Shown: positions 7,841 through 17,227 of the stretch, piece by piece
Layout: each line of letters begins with the position of its first letter
How positions within the stretch are numbered: the stretch's first letter is position 1
Assembly (NCBI RefSeq): GCF_002257695.2
Contig: NZ_CP155571.1
Strand: one strand, 5' to 3'
DNA from: Sporomusa acidovorans
GTDB taxonomy: Bacteria; Bacillota; Negativicutes; Sporomusales; Sporomusaceae
DNA: 64,000 nucleotides
Program-made: the position numbers and the translations under genes
Notes under the pieces: model-generated
What the model was told of the DNA's origin: nothing
Databases searched by the model: none
The model's input: only the letters and a program-made list of their open reading frames with translations

Positions 7841-9580
7841 ATGGCAATGGTCATTAGTACCAACATGTCCGCGTTGAACACCACTAACCAATTAAACAAA
7901 AACTCAGCACTGATGAATTCGGCGTTGGAAAAACTGTCATCCGGTTATTCCATCAACAGCGCAGCCGATAATGCCGCAGGGCTTGCGATCTCCGAAAAAA
8001 TGCGCGCTCAAATTGAAGGCCTCGATCAAGCAAGCAGCAACTCCCAGGACGCTATTTCACTGGCTCAGACTGCCGACGGCGCCCTTGACGAAACCAACGA
8101 AATCCTGAAACGTATGCGTGAACTGGCCGTACAAGCTTCTTCTGATACATTGACCGATTCCGACAGAGAGTCTATTCAGGATGAAGTTGACACCCTCCGT
8201 CAAGAAATTGACCGCATTTCTGATGACACCGAATATAACACTATTAAACTACTCAATGGCGACAGCGGTACGTCCACTGCTGTATCTGGTGTAGATGCGG
8301 ATGCCATTGTTGCTTCCTCGACGTCTGCTGGTAATAATACTTCATCAGGAACCTATGATGTAGTTTACACCTCGGTTGCCACTCAGGCAACGACAGGTGC
8401 GAGTGCCAACGTAACAAGCACGCTCGGATCCACACTGGCTACCGCTAGTTCTACTGGTCTCAGCGCTTACGCAGGAGATATTACCATTAACGGAACTACC
8501 ATAACTATTGATTCTGACGATACAGTCGAAGGCCTTATTAAAAAAATTAATGATGAATCAACTACTACCGGCGTTACCGCTTCGTTGGTTACAGGAGGAG
8601 CAAGTGGTAATTACTATATTCAGTTAACAGATAGCACTTACGGTAGTAAATCGTCAGTTACTTTAAAAGCAGATAATGACACGTTACAGAATTTATTTGC
8701 TGCAGTAAGCAGCAGTTCTACTGCCACCAGTGTTACTGAATATGGCACAAATGCAACCGGTACCATCAATGGGGCGGCTGCTTTGGGTGATGGTAATACC
8801 TTAACTGCTTTTGATCTTACCGTTACCGGTGATGACACTGAATTGGCTAAAAACGCTGCCGCTGTTACTGGTTATGCTGCTGCTGCTGCTGCTGTTACTG
8901 ATGATTTAGACGCTTTGGTAACCGCTATGTCCGCATCGTCCGGCACAACATCAGCCGCAGATATAGCTGCGGCTACTGCATACACGGACGCGCTTTCCAA
9001 CGGCAATGCCAGTACGATAAATAACGCTAAAAAAGCTTTGCTTGATCAGGCTAAAATCACTGCTGATTCTTCAGTAACTAGCGCGTTAGGAACATATAAC
9101 ACTGCTGTAAACACACTTGGGGCTCTTACCGATGTCGCAACTGCTACTGTTACGGTAGATTCGTCCAGTAACCTGACTTTCCAGGTTGGCGCAAACTCTA
9201 ATCAGACCATGGCACTTTCCGTCAGCGATATGGATGCTAACGCCTTGGGCGTAGCCGGTAGTGATTCTGACTCAGGTATTGACCTAAGTTCCGCTGCAGT
9301 CGCTACCACTGCAATCACCACCATTGACGATGCAATTAGTAAAGTTGCGGCTGAACGCTCCAATCTGGGTGCTGTTCAGAACAGCTTGGAAAGCAACATT
9401 AATAATCTGGATACCGAAAGTGAAAACTTGACTTCTGCCGAATCCAATATCCGCGACACCGATATGGCTTCTGTGATGGCAGAATACACCAAACTAAGTG
9501 TTGCAACCCAGGCGGCTACTGCTATGCTGGCTAAAGCCAATTCCCAGCCGCAACAAGTATTGACTCTGTTACAAAGTTAA
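7841..9580 (+). CDS. hag: Flagellin
   Basis: 579-residue filament subunit. The N-terminal D0/D1 helices are classic (IDRISDDTEYNTIKLLNG region and SALEKLSSGYSINSAADNAA), and the C-terminal D1/D0 half (SNIRDTDMASVMAEYTK and ATQAATAMLAKANSQPQQVL) is equally canonical. Between about residues 150 and 490 lies a long Ser/Thr/Ala-rich variable region, making this nearly twice the size of a minimal Bacillus flagellin. These surface Ser/Thr residues are plausible glycan sites, consistent with the glycosylation genes just downstream. AAGGAGGA is 8 bases from the ATG. A strong terminator follows, so it is probably a monocistronic, highly expressed unit. Confidence 0.97.
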   Translation: MAMVISTNMSALNTTNQLNKNSALMNSALEKLSSGYSINSAADNAAGLAISEKMRAQIEGLDQASSNSQDAISLAQTADGALDETNEILKRMRELAVQASSDTLTDSDRESIQDEVDTLRQEIDRISDDTEYNTIKLLNGDSGTSTAVSGVDADAIVASSTSAGNNTSSGTYDVVYTSVATQATTGASANVTSTLGSTLATASSTGLSAYAGDITINGTTITIDSDDTVEGLIKKINDESTTTGVTASLVTGGASGNYYIQLTDSTYGSKSSVTLKADNDTLQNLFAAVSSSSTATSVTEYGTNATGTINGAAALGDGNTLTAFDLTVTGDDTELAKNAAAVTGYAAAAAAVTDDLDALVTAMSASSGTTSAADIAAATAYTDALSNGNASTINNAKKALLDQAKITADSSVTSALGTYNTAVNTLGALTDVATATVTVDSSSNLTFQVGANSNQTMALSVSDMDANALGVAGSDSDSGIDLSSAAVATTAITTIDDAISKVAAERSNLGAVQNSLESNINNLDTESENLTSAESNIRDTDMASVMAEYTKLSVATQAATAMLAKANSQPQQVLTLLQS

Positions 9581-9603
9581 GCTAATACAGTAACAAGATA
9601 ACT

Positions 9604-9646
9604 AAAAGCACAAAAGCTCTGTTAAGCAGGGCTTTTGTGCTTTTTT
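9604..9646 (+). terminator. Rho-independent terminator after flagellin
   Basis: An 18-bp stem (9604-9621 with 9627-9644, one G-U pair), 5-base loop ttaag and a run of T closing the 3' arm. It lies 24 bases after the flagellin stop. Confidence 0.93.
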
Positions 9647-9784
9647 CGTATAGTGGATTGATAAGTTTCTGGAAGTACCGCATTTATTTAATAAAATTCA
9701 AATAAATGCTTCGATATAATTATTAAATGATGAATTTTGTAAAATCAAAGAAATATTTAAATTTTTTATTTGGGAGAGAACAAT

Positions 9785-11710
9785 GTGGCAAAAATTTCCG
9801 CATGCGTAATAACCAAAAATGAAGCAAAGAATATTCAGCGCTGCTTGCAGAGCGTAAAAAATATCGTTAATGAAATCATTGTTGTCGATACCGGTTCCGA
9901 TGATGCTACGGTATCAATTGCCGAACGGTTTGGGGCTAAGATATTCCATTACCAATGGGACAATGATTTTGCTGCAGCCCGGAATTATGCCCTGACACAG
10001 GCGAAAGGGGCCTGGATTATTTTTTTGGATGCCGATGAGTATATTACAGCCGAAACGATTAAAAATGTTCGCCCGGTTATTGACAAAATTCATAGTAACC
10101 GGAAGGTTGATGCGATAAGGTGCCAGATGAATAATTTGGAAGGAATTGATGGTCTGCTTAGAAGTTCTAATCCGAGCATCAGGATATTTCGTAATTCTCC
10201 GGTTATACGTTACAAGGGGCGCGTCCATGAGGCTATTTATAAATGCGGAAAACCTGTTAATCTGATAAATGTTACTAACCAATTGATTGTTATTTATCAC
10301 ACCGGATATACAAATAAAACAATAATCGAAAAGATACGACGTAATACGGTCATATTAGAAGCCGAAGTAAAAAGCGGCGTTGTTCGCGATTTGACATATT
10401 GTTATCTAAGTGATGGTTGTTGGCGAAATGGACAGTATGAAAAATCCATAGAATATGCGAAAAAAGCAATCAAACAGTTAGCGCGGCTGAGCAGTGAACT
10501 GGATTATAAACCCTATGTGTTTCTAATAAGTAGTATGACCCATTTAAAAACATATAGTGAAGAAGAAGTTATTGCCAACTGTAATGAGGCGATAGAGAGA
10601 TTTCCTCATCATCCGGAGATATGGCTGTTTCAGGGGCTCTATTATCGGAGCATTGGGCGTTGCGAGCAAGCATTAACATCATTACTAAAAGCTATTGAAA
10701 CGAACGCTTGTTACAGCGATTTTAATAGAAATAATGATTTCCACGCATTAAGTCCGGACGCTTATCTTAATGTGGCTCAAATTTATGAAATGAAAAACCA
10801 ATCCGCTCAGGCATTTGATTGCTATACCAAAGTATTGCAACGGGAAAAATATAATCAGAACGCGTTTAATGGTCTTGTTTCCATAATCAGAAAACAAGAT
10901 CCGGCTGAGGTCATCTATTTTTTGAACACGCTATATAATATTGCGGCGGAGGGGGACATTCGCTTTCTGGTAACCAACTTATCGCATTTAAAAGTAAAAA
11001 AAGTGCTTGACTATTATCAACAAATTCTGTTGGATAAGTTTGGTGATAATAAACTCAATGGTTTAGTGCTATTAATGAATTGTAAGTTTGAAAATGTTTT
11101 TCCCGTTTTAGCTGATTCTTTTCGCAAGCATGGGAATTATGATATGGAATTGCTGGCTGTGGTATCATTGCTTATTGGCAGAAGACCCGACTCGATGGAT
11201 TTATTAGGGCCACAAATGAAAACTTCTTTTAGAAAAATTATTACCGCTTATTTCCAAATAGATAGCGATATTCAATTAACAGATGATGATTTTCCACTTT
11301 TTTGTGATTTAGTGCGAGAAATGATTTATTTGGCTAGCCAGCAACAGATGGAAACATTATTGCAATTGGGAAAAAATTTTTTTTCAGATGATGCCTATAC
11401 CCAAATCAGCACAATTCTTATGCAGCAGCGATTTTTTGACTATGCAGTGGATATGATTTTGAACTATATAAATAGAGCAAGTTTGGAAGCAAAGCAATTG
11501 AGCCTGCTTTACTGTGATGCTGGCTATTGTTGCTATAAATTGAAAGATTTTGCCGGAGCATCCAAGTATTTTTCGCAAGCCTTAGAATTTGGCTATAATC
11601 GACACTATATTTTTGACTTTCTGGAATGGTCATACCAGCAATGTCCTGATGAAGCAATTAAGGAGAAACTCATGGCGTTAAAAGAATTATACAGTAATAG
11701 AAATGGGTAA
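9785..11710 (+). CDS. Family 2 glycosyltransferase with C-terminal TPR-like repeats
   Basis: About 641 residues. Residues 1-230 form a GT-A glycosyltransferase: SACVITKNEAKNIQRCLQSV start, the IIVVDTGSDDAT nucleotide-binding strand and a DAD metal-binding motif (FLDADEY, D82/D84). The remainder is helical and carries TPR-like pairs (e.g. PEIWLFQGLYYRSIGRCEQA, DAYLNVAQIYEMKNQSAQAF). I prefer GTG 9785 (6 bases after GGGAGAG) to the TTG at 9770. Such GT2-TPR proteins are common next to flagellin genes of Firmicutes and are suspected or shown to glycosylate flagellin. Its position right after the flagellin terminator supports that role here; substrate is unknown. Confidence 0.85.
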   Translation: MAKISACVITKNEAKNIQRCLQSVKNIVNEIIVVDTGSDDATVSIAERFGAKIFHYQWDNDFAAARNYALTQAKGAWIIFLDADEYITAETIKNVRPVIDKIHSNRKVDAIRCQMNNLEGIDGLLRSSNPSIRIFRNSPVIRYKGRVHEAIYKCGKPVNLINVTNQLIVIYHTGYTNKTIIEKIRRNTVILEAEVKSGVVRDLTYCYLSDGCWRNGQYEKSIEYAKKAIKQLARLSSELDYKPYVFLISSMTHLKTYSEEEVIANCNEAIERFPHHPEIWLFQGLYYRSIGRCEQALTSLLKAIETNACYSDFNRNNDFHALSPDAYLNVAQIYEMKNQSAQAFDCYTKVLQREKYNQNAFNGLVSIIRKQDPAEVIYFLNTLYNIAAEGDIRFLVTNLSHLKVKKVLDYYQQILLDKFGDNKLNGLVLLMNCKFENVFPVLADSFRKHGNYDMELLAVVSLLIGRRPDSMDLLGPQMKTSFRKIITAYFQIDSDIQLTDDDFPLFCDLVREMIYLASQQQMETLLQLGKNFFSDDAYTQISTILMQQRFFDYAVDMILNYINRASLEAKQLSLLYCDAGYCCYKLKDFAGASKYFSQALEFGYNRHYIFDFLEWSYQQCPDEAIKEKLMALKELYSNRNG

Positions 11711-11772
11711 GTTTGTATAGCTGATACTTTCAAAAAATATGTTGTTTTCGAGTGTAAAACAGGGAGGAAACA

Positions 11773-13605
11773 ATGAAAACCAGCATTATAATATTAACAT
11801 TTAACCAATTGGATTATACCAAAAAATGTATTGATAGTATTCGTAAATATACTAAGAAAAATACGTATGAGATTATTATTGTTGATAATAACTCCACAGA
11901 TGGAACAACTTCTTGGCTCAAAAAGCAAAAAGATATAAAAATTATCTATAACAAAGATAATGTTGGTTTTCCAAAAGGATGTAATCAAGGTATTGCCGTA
12001 TCCACTGGGGAGAATATCTTGTTACTTAATAATGATGTTATCGTTACGAGTAGATGGTTGGATAATCTAATAGAGTGCCTTTATAGCGAAAATGATATTG
12101 GTGCAGTCGGGCCTGTAACTAATAATGCATCCTACTATCAGGCGATTAAGGTAAATTATCACTCTGAGACAGAGATACAGAAATTCGCAAGTACGGTAAA
12201 CCGGCTAAACCCTAAGATGTGGGAAGACCGGCTAAAACTCGTTGGTTTTTGTATGCTCATTAAAAAAAGTGTTTTAGATCAGGTGGGACTGTTGGACGAG
12301 CAATTCAGTCCGGGAAATTTTGAAGATGATGACCTTTCCTATCGAATTCGGTTAGCGGGTTTTCGTCTTCTTTTATGTAGAGACACGTTTATCCATCACT
12401 TTGGCAGTGCATCTTTTAAACAAGATAACTCCAAATATACAGCATTGTTAAAAGAAAATAGTGTTAAGTTTATGAATAAATGGGGGTTTGACACATCCTA
12501 TTCTACACTTATTAGGTTTGAGGTTGCTGCCTTGGTAGATAGTCCGGAAGATGCTCCGCTAAATATTTTGGAAGTTGGGTGCGCTTGTGGTGGAACACTT
12601 TTGCATTTGAAAAACAAGTATAAGAAAGCCTCGCTTTATGGCATTGAAATAAATAAAGAGGCAGCACGCAGTGCTGGATTGTTTGCTGATATATCAGACC
12701 AGAGCATAGAGGGATTAGAACTGAAATATCCCCCCAAATTTTTTGACTATATTCTTCTCGCCGATGTGTTGGAACATCTCCAGGACCCCTGGAAGGTTCT
12801 GACCACATTCAAAAAATATTTAAAACCAAATGGAAAGTTATTGGTAAGTATTCCTAATGTTATGCATTTTAGTGTAATGAAGAGAATGCTGCAGGGATTT
12901 TGGACATATGAAGATGCTGGAATTTTAGATAAAACTCACTTACGTTTTTTTACCCTGTATGAAATTGATAAAACTTTTAGGCAACTAGGATACCATGTTA
13001 AGAATTACCAGACAACTAGTTTTCCTGAAACGGAACAGGATAGTGATTTTATAAAAAAAATTACTCAATTTGTTGGTAATCCAAAGATGGCACAGCAATA
13101 TAGGGCGTATCAATATATATTTGCGGCCGAAGTGAATTCGCAGATTATTTGTAACCCCATAAAGGCAGAGGAAAAAAACGGTTCTGTTGAAATTTCACAA
13201 GGGGATAGCAGAAAATTAGTGTTTTTATTGAGACGTATAGAAAATGATATTGCTACGGCACAAAATCTTAACAGGCTTATGGAGTTTCTTGAAGCTGGTG
13301 TTTTTTCGGCAATCGATATAATACGTGTTGCAGAAAACGACATGATTAAAAAAGAGGAAATCCTGCAAATTGTAGCAGTTGCCTGTTATGAACGAAAATT
13401 GATTGAAAGTGCATTCACACTGTTGGAAAAGGCCTATAAATGGAATAAACAAAACCCAATAACCGTATACAATCTTGCTTATATAGTTTTCAAGGTGGGA
13501 GAAGCAAAGGTTGCACTGGGTTTACTTGAACAGTTAGAACAAAAAGATGACCAAATTCGAGGAATGATTGCTGAAATCAAGGAGGCACTGCATGAATCCG
13601 CATAA
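11773..13605 (+). CDS. Fusion of family 2 glycosyltransferase and SAM-dependent methyltransferase
   Basis: 610 residues. Residues 1-235: GT2 domain (SIIILTFNQLDYTKKCIDSI, IIIVDNNSTDGT, NND at 86-88, EDDDLSYRIRLAGF acceptor region). Residues 260-410: class I methyltransferase, with SAM motif ILEVGCACGG (265-274), DYILLADVLEHLQDPW and LKPNGKLLVSIPN. The last 150 residues are helical with a TPR-like pair. GGGAGGAAAC precedes the ATG. A single polypeptide thus could transfer a sugar and methylate it or the growing glycan. Base composition is distinctly AT-rich from here to about 20.3 kb. It overlaps the next gene by 14 bases. Confidence 0.85.
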   Translation: MKTSIIILTFNQLDYTKKCIDSIRKYTKKNTYEIIIVDNNSTDGTTSWLKKQKDIKIIYNKDNVGFPKGCNQGIAVSTGENILLLNNDVIVTSRWLDNLIECLYSENDIGAVGPVTNNASYYQAIKVNYHSETEIQKFASTVNRLNPKMWEDRLKLVGFCMLIKKSVLDQVGLLDEQFSPGNFEDDDLSYRIRLAGFRLLLCRDTFIHHFGSASFKQDNSKYTALLKENSVKFMNKWGFDTSYSTLIRFEVAALVDSPEDAPLNILEVGCACGGTLLHLKNKYKKASLYGIEINKEAARSAGLFADISDQSIEGLELKYPPKFFDYILLADVLEHLQDPWKVLTTFKKYLKPNGKLLVSIPNVMHFSVMKRMLQGFWTYEDAGILDKTHLRFFTLYEIDKTFRQLGYHVKNYQTTSFPETEQDSDFIKKITQFVGNPKMAQQYRAYQYIFAAEVNSQIICNPIKAEEKNGSVEISQGDSRKLVFLLRRIENDIATAQNLNRLMEFLEAGVFSAIDIIRVAENDMIKKEEILQIVAVACYERKLIESAFTLLEKAYKWNKQNPITVYNLAYIVFKVGEAKVALGLLEQLEQKDDQIRGMIAEIKEALHESA

Positions 13606-15160
13606 GATATGTTTTATCACCTGTGTAAATGATGAAGAAATGTATCAAGAGTCACTTTTATATATAAATGATCTGATAATACCAGATGGTTTTGAAATTG
13701 AAATTATTAAAATTAAGGATGCTGAATGTATAACTAAGGCATACAATTCTGCGATGCGTTCATCGGAGGCAAAATACAAAATATATATGCATCAAGATGT
13801 ATTTATTATAAATAAGGATTTTATTCTGAACGTTATTGAGCTGTTTGCTAATCAACAAGACTTGGGAATGATAGGTGTTGCGGGTAGTGAAAAAATCCCT
13901 CCCAATGGTATATGGTGGGAGGCAAAGTGCAATTATGGTAAGGTTTATGATAGTCATACCGGAAAAATGCAATTGCTCTCATTTTTGCCAGTAAATAATG
14001 ATTGCCAAAAAGTTCAATGTATAGACGGGCTTATAATGATTACTCAGTATGATGTTTCGTGGCGGGACGATATTTTTGATGGATGGCATTTTTACGATAT
14101 TTCCCAGAGTATTGAAATGATGCGGGCTGGCTATAAGGTCGGTATCCCCAGACAGACTGAGTCTTGGTGCATTCATGATTCCGGGGTAGCTAATGTTAGT
14201 AATGGATATGAGACGTATCGCCAGGTTTTCTTGAAGGAATATTCTAAGGATTTGTTTCCTTTGGTAAGTATATTAATTCCAACGTATAATCAGGTAATAT
14301 TCTTGGAAAAAGCATTAATTAGTGCTTTAAACCAAGATTATTCAAATTGTGAAATAGTTATCTGTGATGATAGCACAACTGAAGATGTAAAATTGCTAGT
14401 GGAAAAATATCAGTTGAAATATAAAAAAATAAAATATTATAATAACGGCGGACCATTAGGTGGTAAAGGTGCTGCGAATCTTCAAAAATGCTTCGATGTT
14501 TGTGAGGGTGAATATATTAGCTGTTTACTTCATGACGATTTATATATGCAGAATAAAGTTAGTAGTATGGTAAGCTACTTTGACGATCCTAATATAAAGC
14601 TAGTTACTTCTTATAGAAAGCTGATTGATAGTGAAGATAACATTTTACCCGATATGGCCGTTACGCAGCCTTTGTTTGATAAGACAACGAAAGTTTCTGG
14701 TAAAGCTATTGGAACGTTTATGCTAAAAAATATAGTGAATGTGATTGGAGAAATGTCTACAACATTGTTTCGAAAAAAGGATGTTAATGGAAAGCTACTT
14801 GTATTTAAAGGGTGGCAAATGCGATGTTTGGGAGATGTTGCAGTGTGGTTAAATTTACTTACTATCGGTGACGCAATTTATATAAGAAAACCATTAAGCT
14901 GTTTTAGAATTCATGATGGACAAAATACGTGGAATAAAGATATAGAGCTAATGGGAGCAATTGATTGGTATAAGTTAATTACACTTGCGTATAAAGAAAA
15001 AATATATCTTTCATCAGAAGACTTTAATGTTGCAATTAATGAATGGATTAGTCGTCACAAGCATTTAACTTCAAAAACAGTAATATCACAATTAGAAGTA
15101 CCAGCATTGTATAGTGAATTAGCTTTATATTATAATGAAGCAATTAAATTGATTAATTAA
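13592..15160 (+). CDS. Double-domain glycosyltransferase (StrF-like domain plus family 2)
   Basis: 522 residues from the ATG at 13592, chosen because AAGGAGG is 6 bases upstream. Residues 1-220 resemble the StrF-type glycosyltransferase-like domain (KICFITCVNDEEMYQESLLY, YKIYMHQDVFI, GWHFYDISQSIEMMRAGY). Residues 225-500 form a canonical GT2 domain (LVSILIPTYNQVIFLEKALI, EIVICDDSTTED, ISCLLHDDLYM with the HDD metal motif). It overlaps the upstream gene, indicating translational coupling. Likely acts with the two preceding glycosyltransferases in building a flagellar or cell-surface glycan; donor sugars cannot be read from sequence. Confidence 0.82.
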   Translation: MNPHKICFITCVNDEEMYQESLLYINDLIIPDGFEIEIIKIKDAECITKAYNSAMRSSEAKYKIYMHQDVFIINKDFILNVIELFANQQDLGMIGVAGSEKIPPNGIWWEAKCNYGKVYDSHTGKMQLLSFLPVNNDCQKVQCIDGLIMITQYDVSWRDDIFDGWHFYDISQSIEMMRAGYKVGIPRQTESWCIHDSGVANVSNGYETYRQVFLKEYSKDLFPLVSILIPTYNQVIFLEKALISALNQDYSNCEIVICDDSTTEDVKLLVEKYQLKYKKIKYYNNGGPLGGKGAANLQKCFDVCEGEYISCLLHDDLYMQNKVSSMVSYFDDPNIKLVTSYRKLIDSEDNILPDMAVTQPLFDKTTKVSGKAIGTFMLKNIVNVIGEMSTTLFRKKDVNGKLLVFKGWQMRCLGDVAVWLNLLTIGDAIYIRKPLSCFRIHDGQNTWNKDIELMGAIDWYKLITLAYKEKIYLSSEDFNVAINEWISRHKHLTSKTVISQLEVPALYSELALYYNEAIKLIN

Positions 15161-15244
15161 TAATGATTCCATAAGAAAAAGGTATAGTTTGGAAAAGATC
15201 CTTAAAATATAAAGATTAATAATAACAAGAGAGGTTTATAACAA

Positions 15245-16270
15245 GTGAAATGTACAGCACGAATAAGAAGGATAACGTACTACTTCCCGCCCACGACACT
15301 TAGTAATAATGACCTGATAGAAAGCATGGGAATAAAAAAGTGGTCAGAAGATGATATTTACCAAAAAACAGGAATAATAAAACGTCATATTGTGCAGCCG
15401 AATGAAACGGCTTTGGATTTGGGTATACAAGCAGTAAAAAAAATGTTTGACGATAATATATGCAGTGCTTCAGAAATAGATTTTTTATTATTTTGTACAC
15501 AAAGCCCAGATTATTTTTTACCAGCCTCAGCGTGCATTATGCATGATAAATTAGGGTTGAATAATAATTGTGGTGCTTTAGATTATAATCAAGGATGTTC
15601 GGGGTATATATATGGATTAAGTTTAGCTAAAGGATTAATTGAATCTGGTAATGCTAAAAATGTATTACTAGTTACGTCTGAAACTTATTCAAAATTCATT
15701 AATAAAAAAGATCGTAGTACTAGAACTATCTTTGGAGATGGTGCAGCAGCTACTCTAATTGGGGCCGTCGAATCGGATCATGATTTTATTGGATCCATGG
15801 TGTTTGGCACCAATGGCAAGGGTGCTCCAAATCTGATAGTAACTGCAGGAGGCATGCGTTTACCATTATCAGATAAAGTGAAAACTGAATTTGAAGATGA
15901 AGATGGAAATATTCGCAGCCAAGCAAATCTGTATATGAATGGACCAGAGATCTTTAACTTTGCTTTACAGGTGGTGCCTAAAACTGTACAAGAAGTTCTC
16001 AGTAAAGTTAAGTTAGGAATAGAAGATATAGATTACTTTGTTTTTCATCAGGCAAATAAATTTATGCTAGAACATCTGCGTAAAAAGATGAAGATTATGA
16101 AAGATAAATTTTGGGTCGATCTTAGTGAGTGCGGTAATACTGTATCCGCTAGTATACCTATTGCAGTAAGAATGGCCATGGACGCAGGTAAAATTAAGAC
16201 AGGAGATTATGTTATGTTGGTAGGCTTTGGAGTAGGGTATTCATGGGGCGCCTGTTTGATTAAAATATAG
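15245..16270 (+). CDS. 3-oxoacyl-ACP synthase III family ketosynthase (FabH-like)
   Basis: 341-residue thiolase-fold enzyme with an intact Cys-His-Asn triad: C118 in YNQGCSGYIYG, H268 in VFHQAN and N298 in CGNTVSASIP; the His-Asn spacing of 30 matches FabH. FabH enzymes condense an acyl-CoA with malonyl-ACP. GTG start with GAGAGG upstream. It sits inside a glycosylation island, followed within 25 bases by an acyl carrier protein, not near fatty-acid genes, so it probably makes a short acyl group for an amino sugar. The Pseudomonas syringae flagellin glycan (a hydroxybutanoyl-viosamine) is a known precedent for such chemistry. No ketoreductase is present nearby. Confidence 0.87.
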   Translation: MKCTARIRRITYYFPPTTLSNNDLIESMGIKKWSEDDIYQKTGIIKRHIVQPNETALDLGIQAVKKMFDDNICSASEIDFLLFCTQSPDYFLPASACIMHDKLGLNNNCGALDYNQGCSGYIYGLSLAKGLIESGNAKNVLLVTSETYSKFINKKDRSTRTIFGDGAAATLIGAVESDHDFIGSMVFGTNGKGAPNLIVTAGGMRLPLSDKVKTEFEDEDGNIRSQANLYMNGPEIFNFALQVVPKTVQEVLSKVKLGIEDIDYFVFHQANKFMLEHLRKKMKIMKDKFWVDLSECGNTVSASIPIAVRMAMDAGKIKTGDYVMLVGFGVGYSWGACLIKI

Positions 16271-16294
16271 CAATCGAGAGGGAGTGTTTTACCG

Positions 16295-16543
16295 ATGATG
16301 ATGGAAGATAAAGCATTTTATGAAAAATTTGCAGAAATGCTAGAAATCTCTCCGGCGAAGGTTAATGAAGGTCTGGTGCTAAAAGATACTAGTTGGGATT
16401 CATTGGCGGTAATGGCAACTATTGCGATGATAGATGATATTTATAATGTGACCGTTCCCGGGAAAAAATTATCACAATGTCAAACAGCTGGAGATATCTT
16501 GGCTCTTGTACAAATGGAAACAAGTAAAAAGGCGGACATATAA
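16295..16543 (+). CDS. Acyl carrier protein
   Basis: 82 residues with the phosphopantetheine-attachment motif TSWDSLAVMATI; S36 is the predicted modified serine. Helix II and the acidic surface of ACPs are visible, although the protein carries more basic residues at its C-terminus than a housekeeping AcpP. GAGAGGGAG precedes the ATG. Immediately downstream of the FabH-like gene, and its last base is the first base of the next start codon region, so the three genes are tightly coupled. It would carry the acyl chain made by the ketosynthase for transfer to the sugar by one of the neighbouring acyltransferases. Confidence 0.88.
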   Translation: MMMEDKAFYEKFAEMLEISPAKVNEGLVLKDTSWDSLAVMATIAMIDDIYNVTVPGKKLSQCQTAGDILALVQMETSKKADI

Positions 16544-17226
16544 TGCAAAGTAGGGAAGATATTGTAATTGTGGGACTTGGTGAAATTGCCGAAATTGCAA
16601 TGGACTATTTTTCCTATGATTCACCTTATAAAGTTGTGGCATTTAGTGCTGAGAGTAGTTATATAAAGGATAATACTTTTTTAGGGTTACCTATTGTTGA
16701 GTTGGAAAGCATAACAGATTATTTTTCACCAAAGACATATAAAATTTTTGTAGCCATCGGCTATGATAGTTTAAATCGTGGGAGAGCCAGATTATATCAA
16801 AAATGCAAAGAAAAGGGTTACTCGTTTGTTTCTTATATTAGTTCAAAAGCATTCATTGGTTCTGAAGTTGAAATAGGTGAAAATTGTTTTATATTAGAAC
16901 ATAATGTGGTTCAGAGGAAGGCAAAGATTGGAAATGATGTTACCTTGTGGAGTGGTAATCACATTGGCCATCGCACTGTTATAGAGGATCATTGTTTCTT
17001 TTCTTCGCATATAGCTATTTCAGGATATTGCCGGATTGGTAGTAGTTGTTTTTGGGGGATTAACAGTTGTGCTGCAGATCACGTTGCGATAGCTTCTGAC
17101 TGTTTAATAGGCGCTGGAACTGTTGTCCTTTCTGATACATCGCCAGGAAAAGTGTATCGGGGAAATCCTGCAAAGGCTGCACACATTTCCAGTTATAGCG
17201 CGTTCGGTATAAAAATGGAGGAATAG
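16543..17226 (+). CDS. PglD/NeuD-type sugar acyltransferase (left-handed beta-helix)
   Basis: 227 residues. The N-terminal Rossmann-like domain (IVIVGLGEIAEIAMDYF, then FVAIGYDSLNRGRA) and C-terminal hexapeptide repeats (IGENCFILEHNVVQRKAKIG, IASDCLIGAGTVVLSD, YRGNPAKAA) match the PglD/NeuD family that N- or O-acylates UDP/CMP-linked amino sugars. The putative catalytic His lies in GNHIGHRTV. It overlaps the ACP gene by one base. In this setting the donor could be acetyl-CoA or the acyl-ACP made by the neighbouring genes, the latter being my inference. Confidence 0.82.
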   Translation: MQSREDIVIVGLGEIAEIAMDYFSYDSPYKVVAFSAESSYIKDNTFLGLPIVELESITDYFSPKTYKIFVAIGYDSLNRGRARLYQKCKEKGYSFVSYISSKAFIGSEVEIGENCFILEHNVVQRKAKIGNDVTLWSGNHIGHRTVIEDHCFFSSHIAISGYCRIGSSCFWGINSCAADHVAIASDCLIGAGTVVLSDTSPGKVYRGNPAKAAHISSYSAFGIKMEE

Positions 17227-17227
17227 A

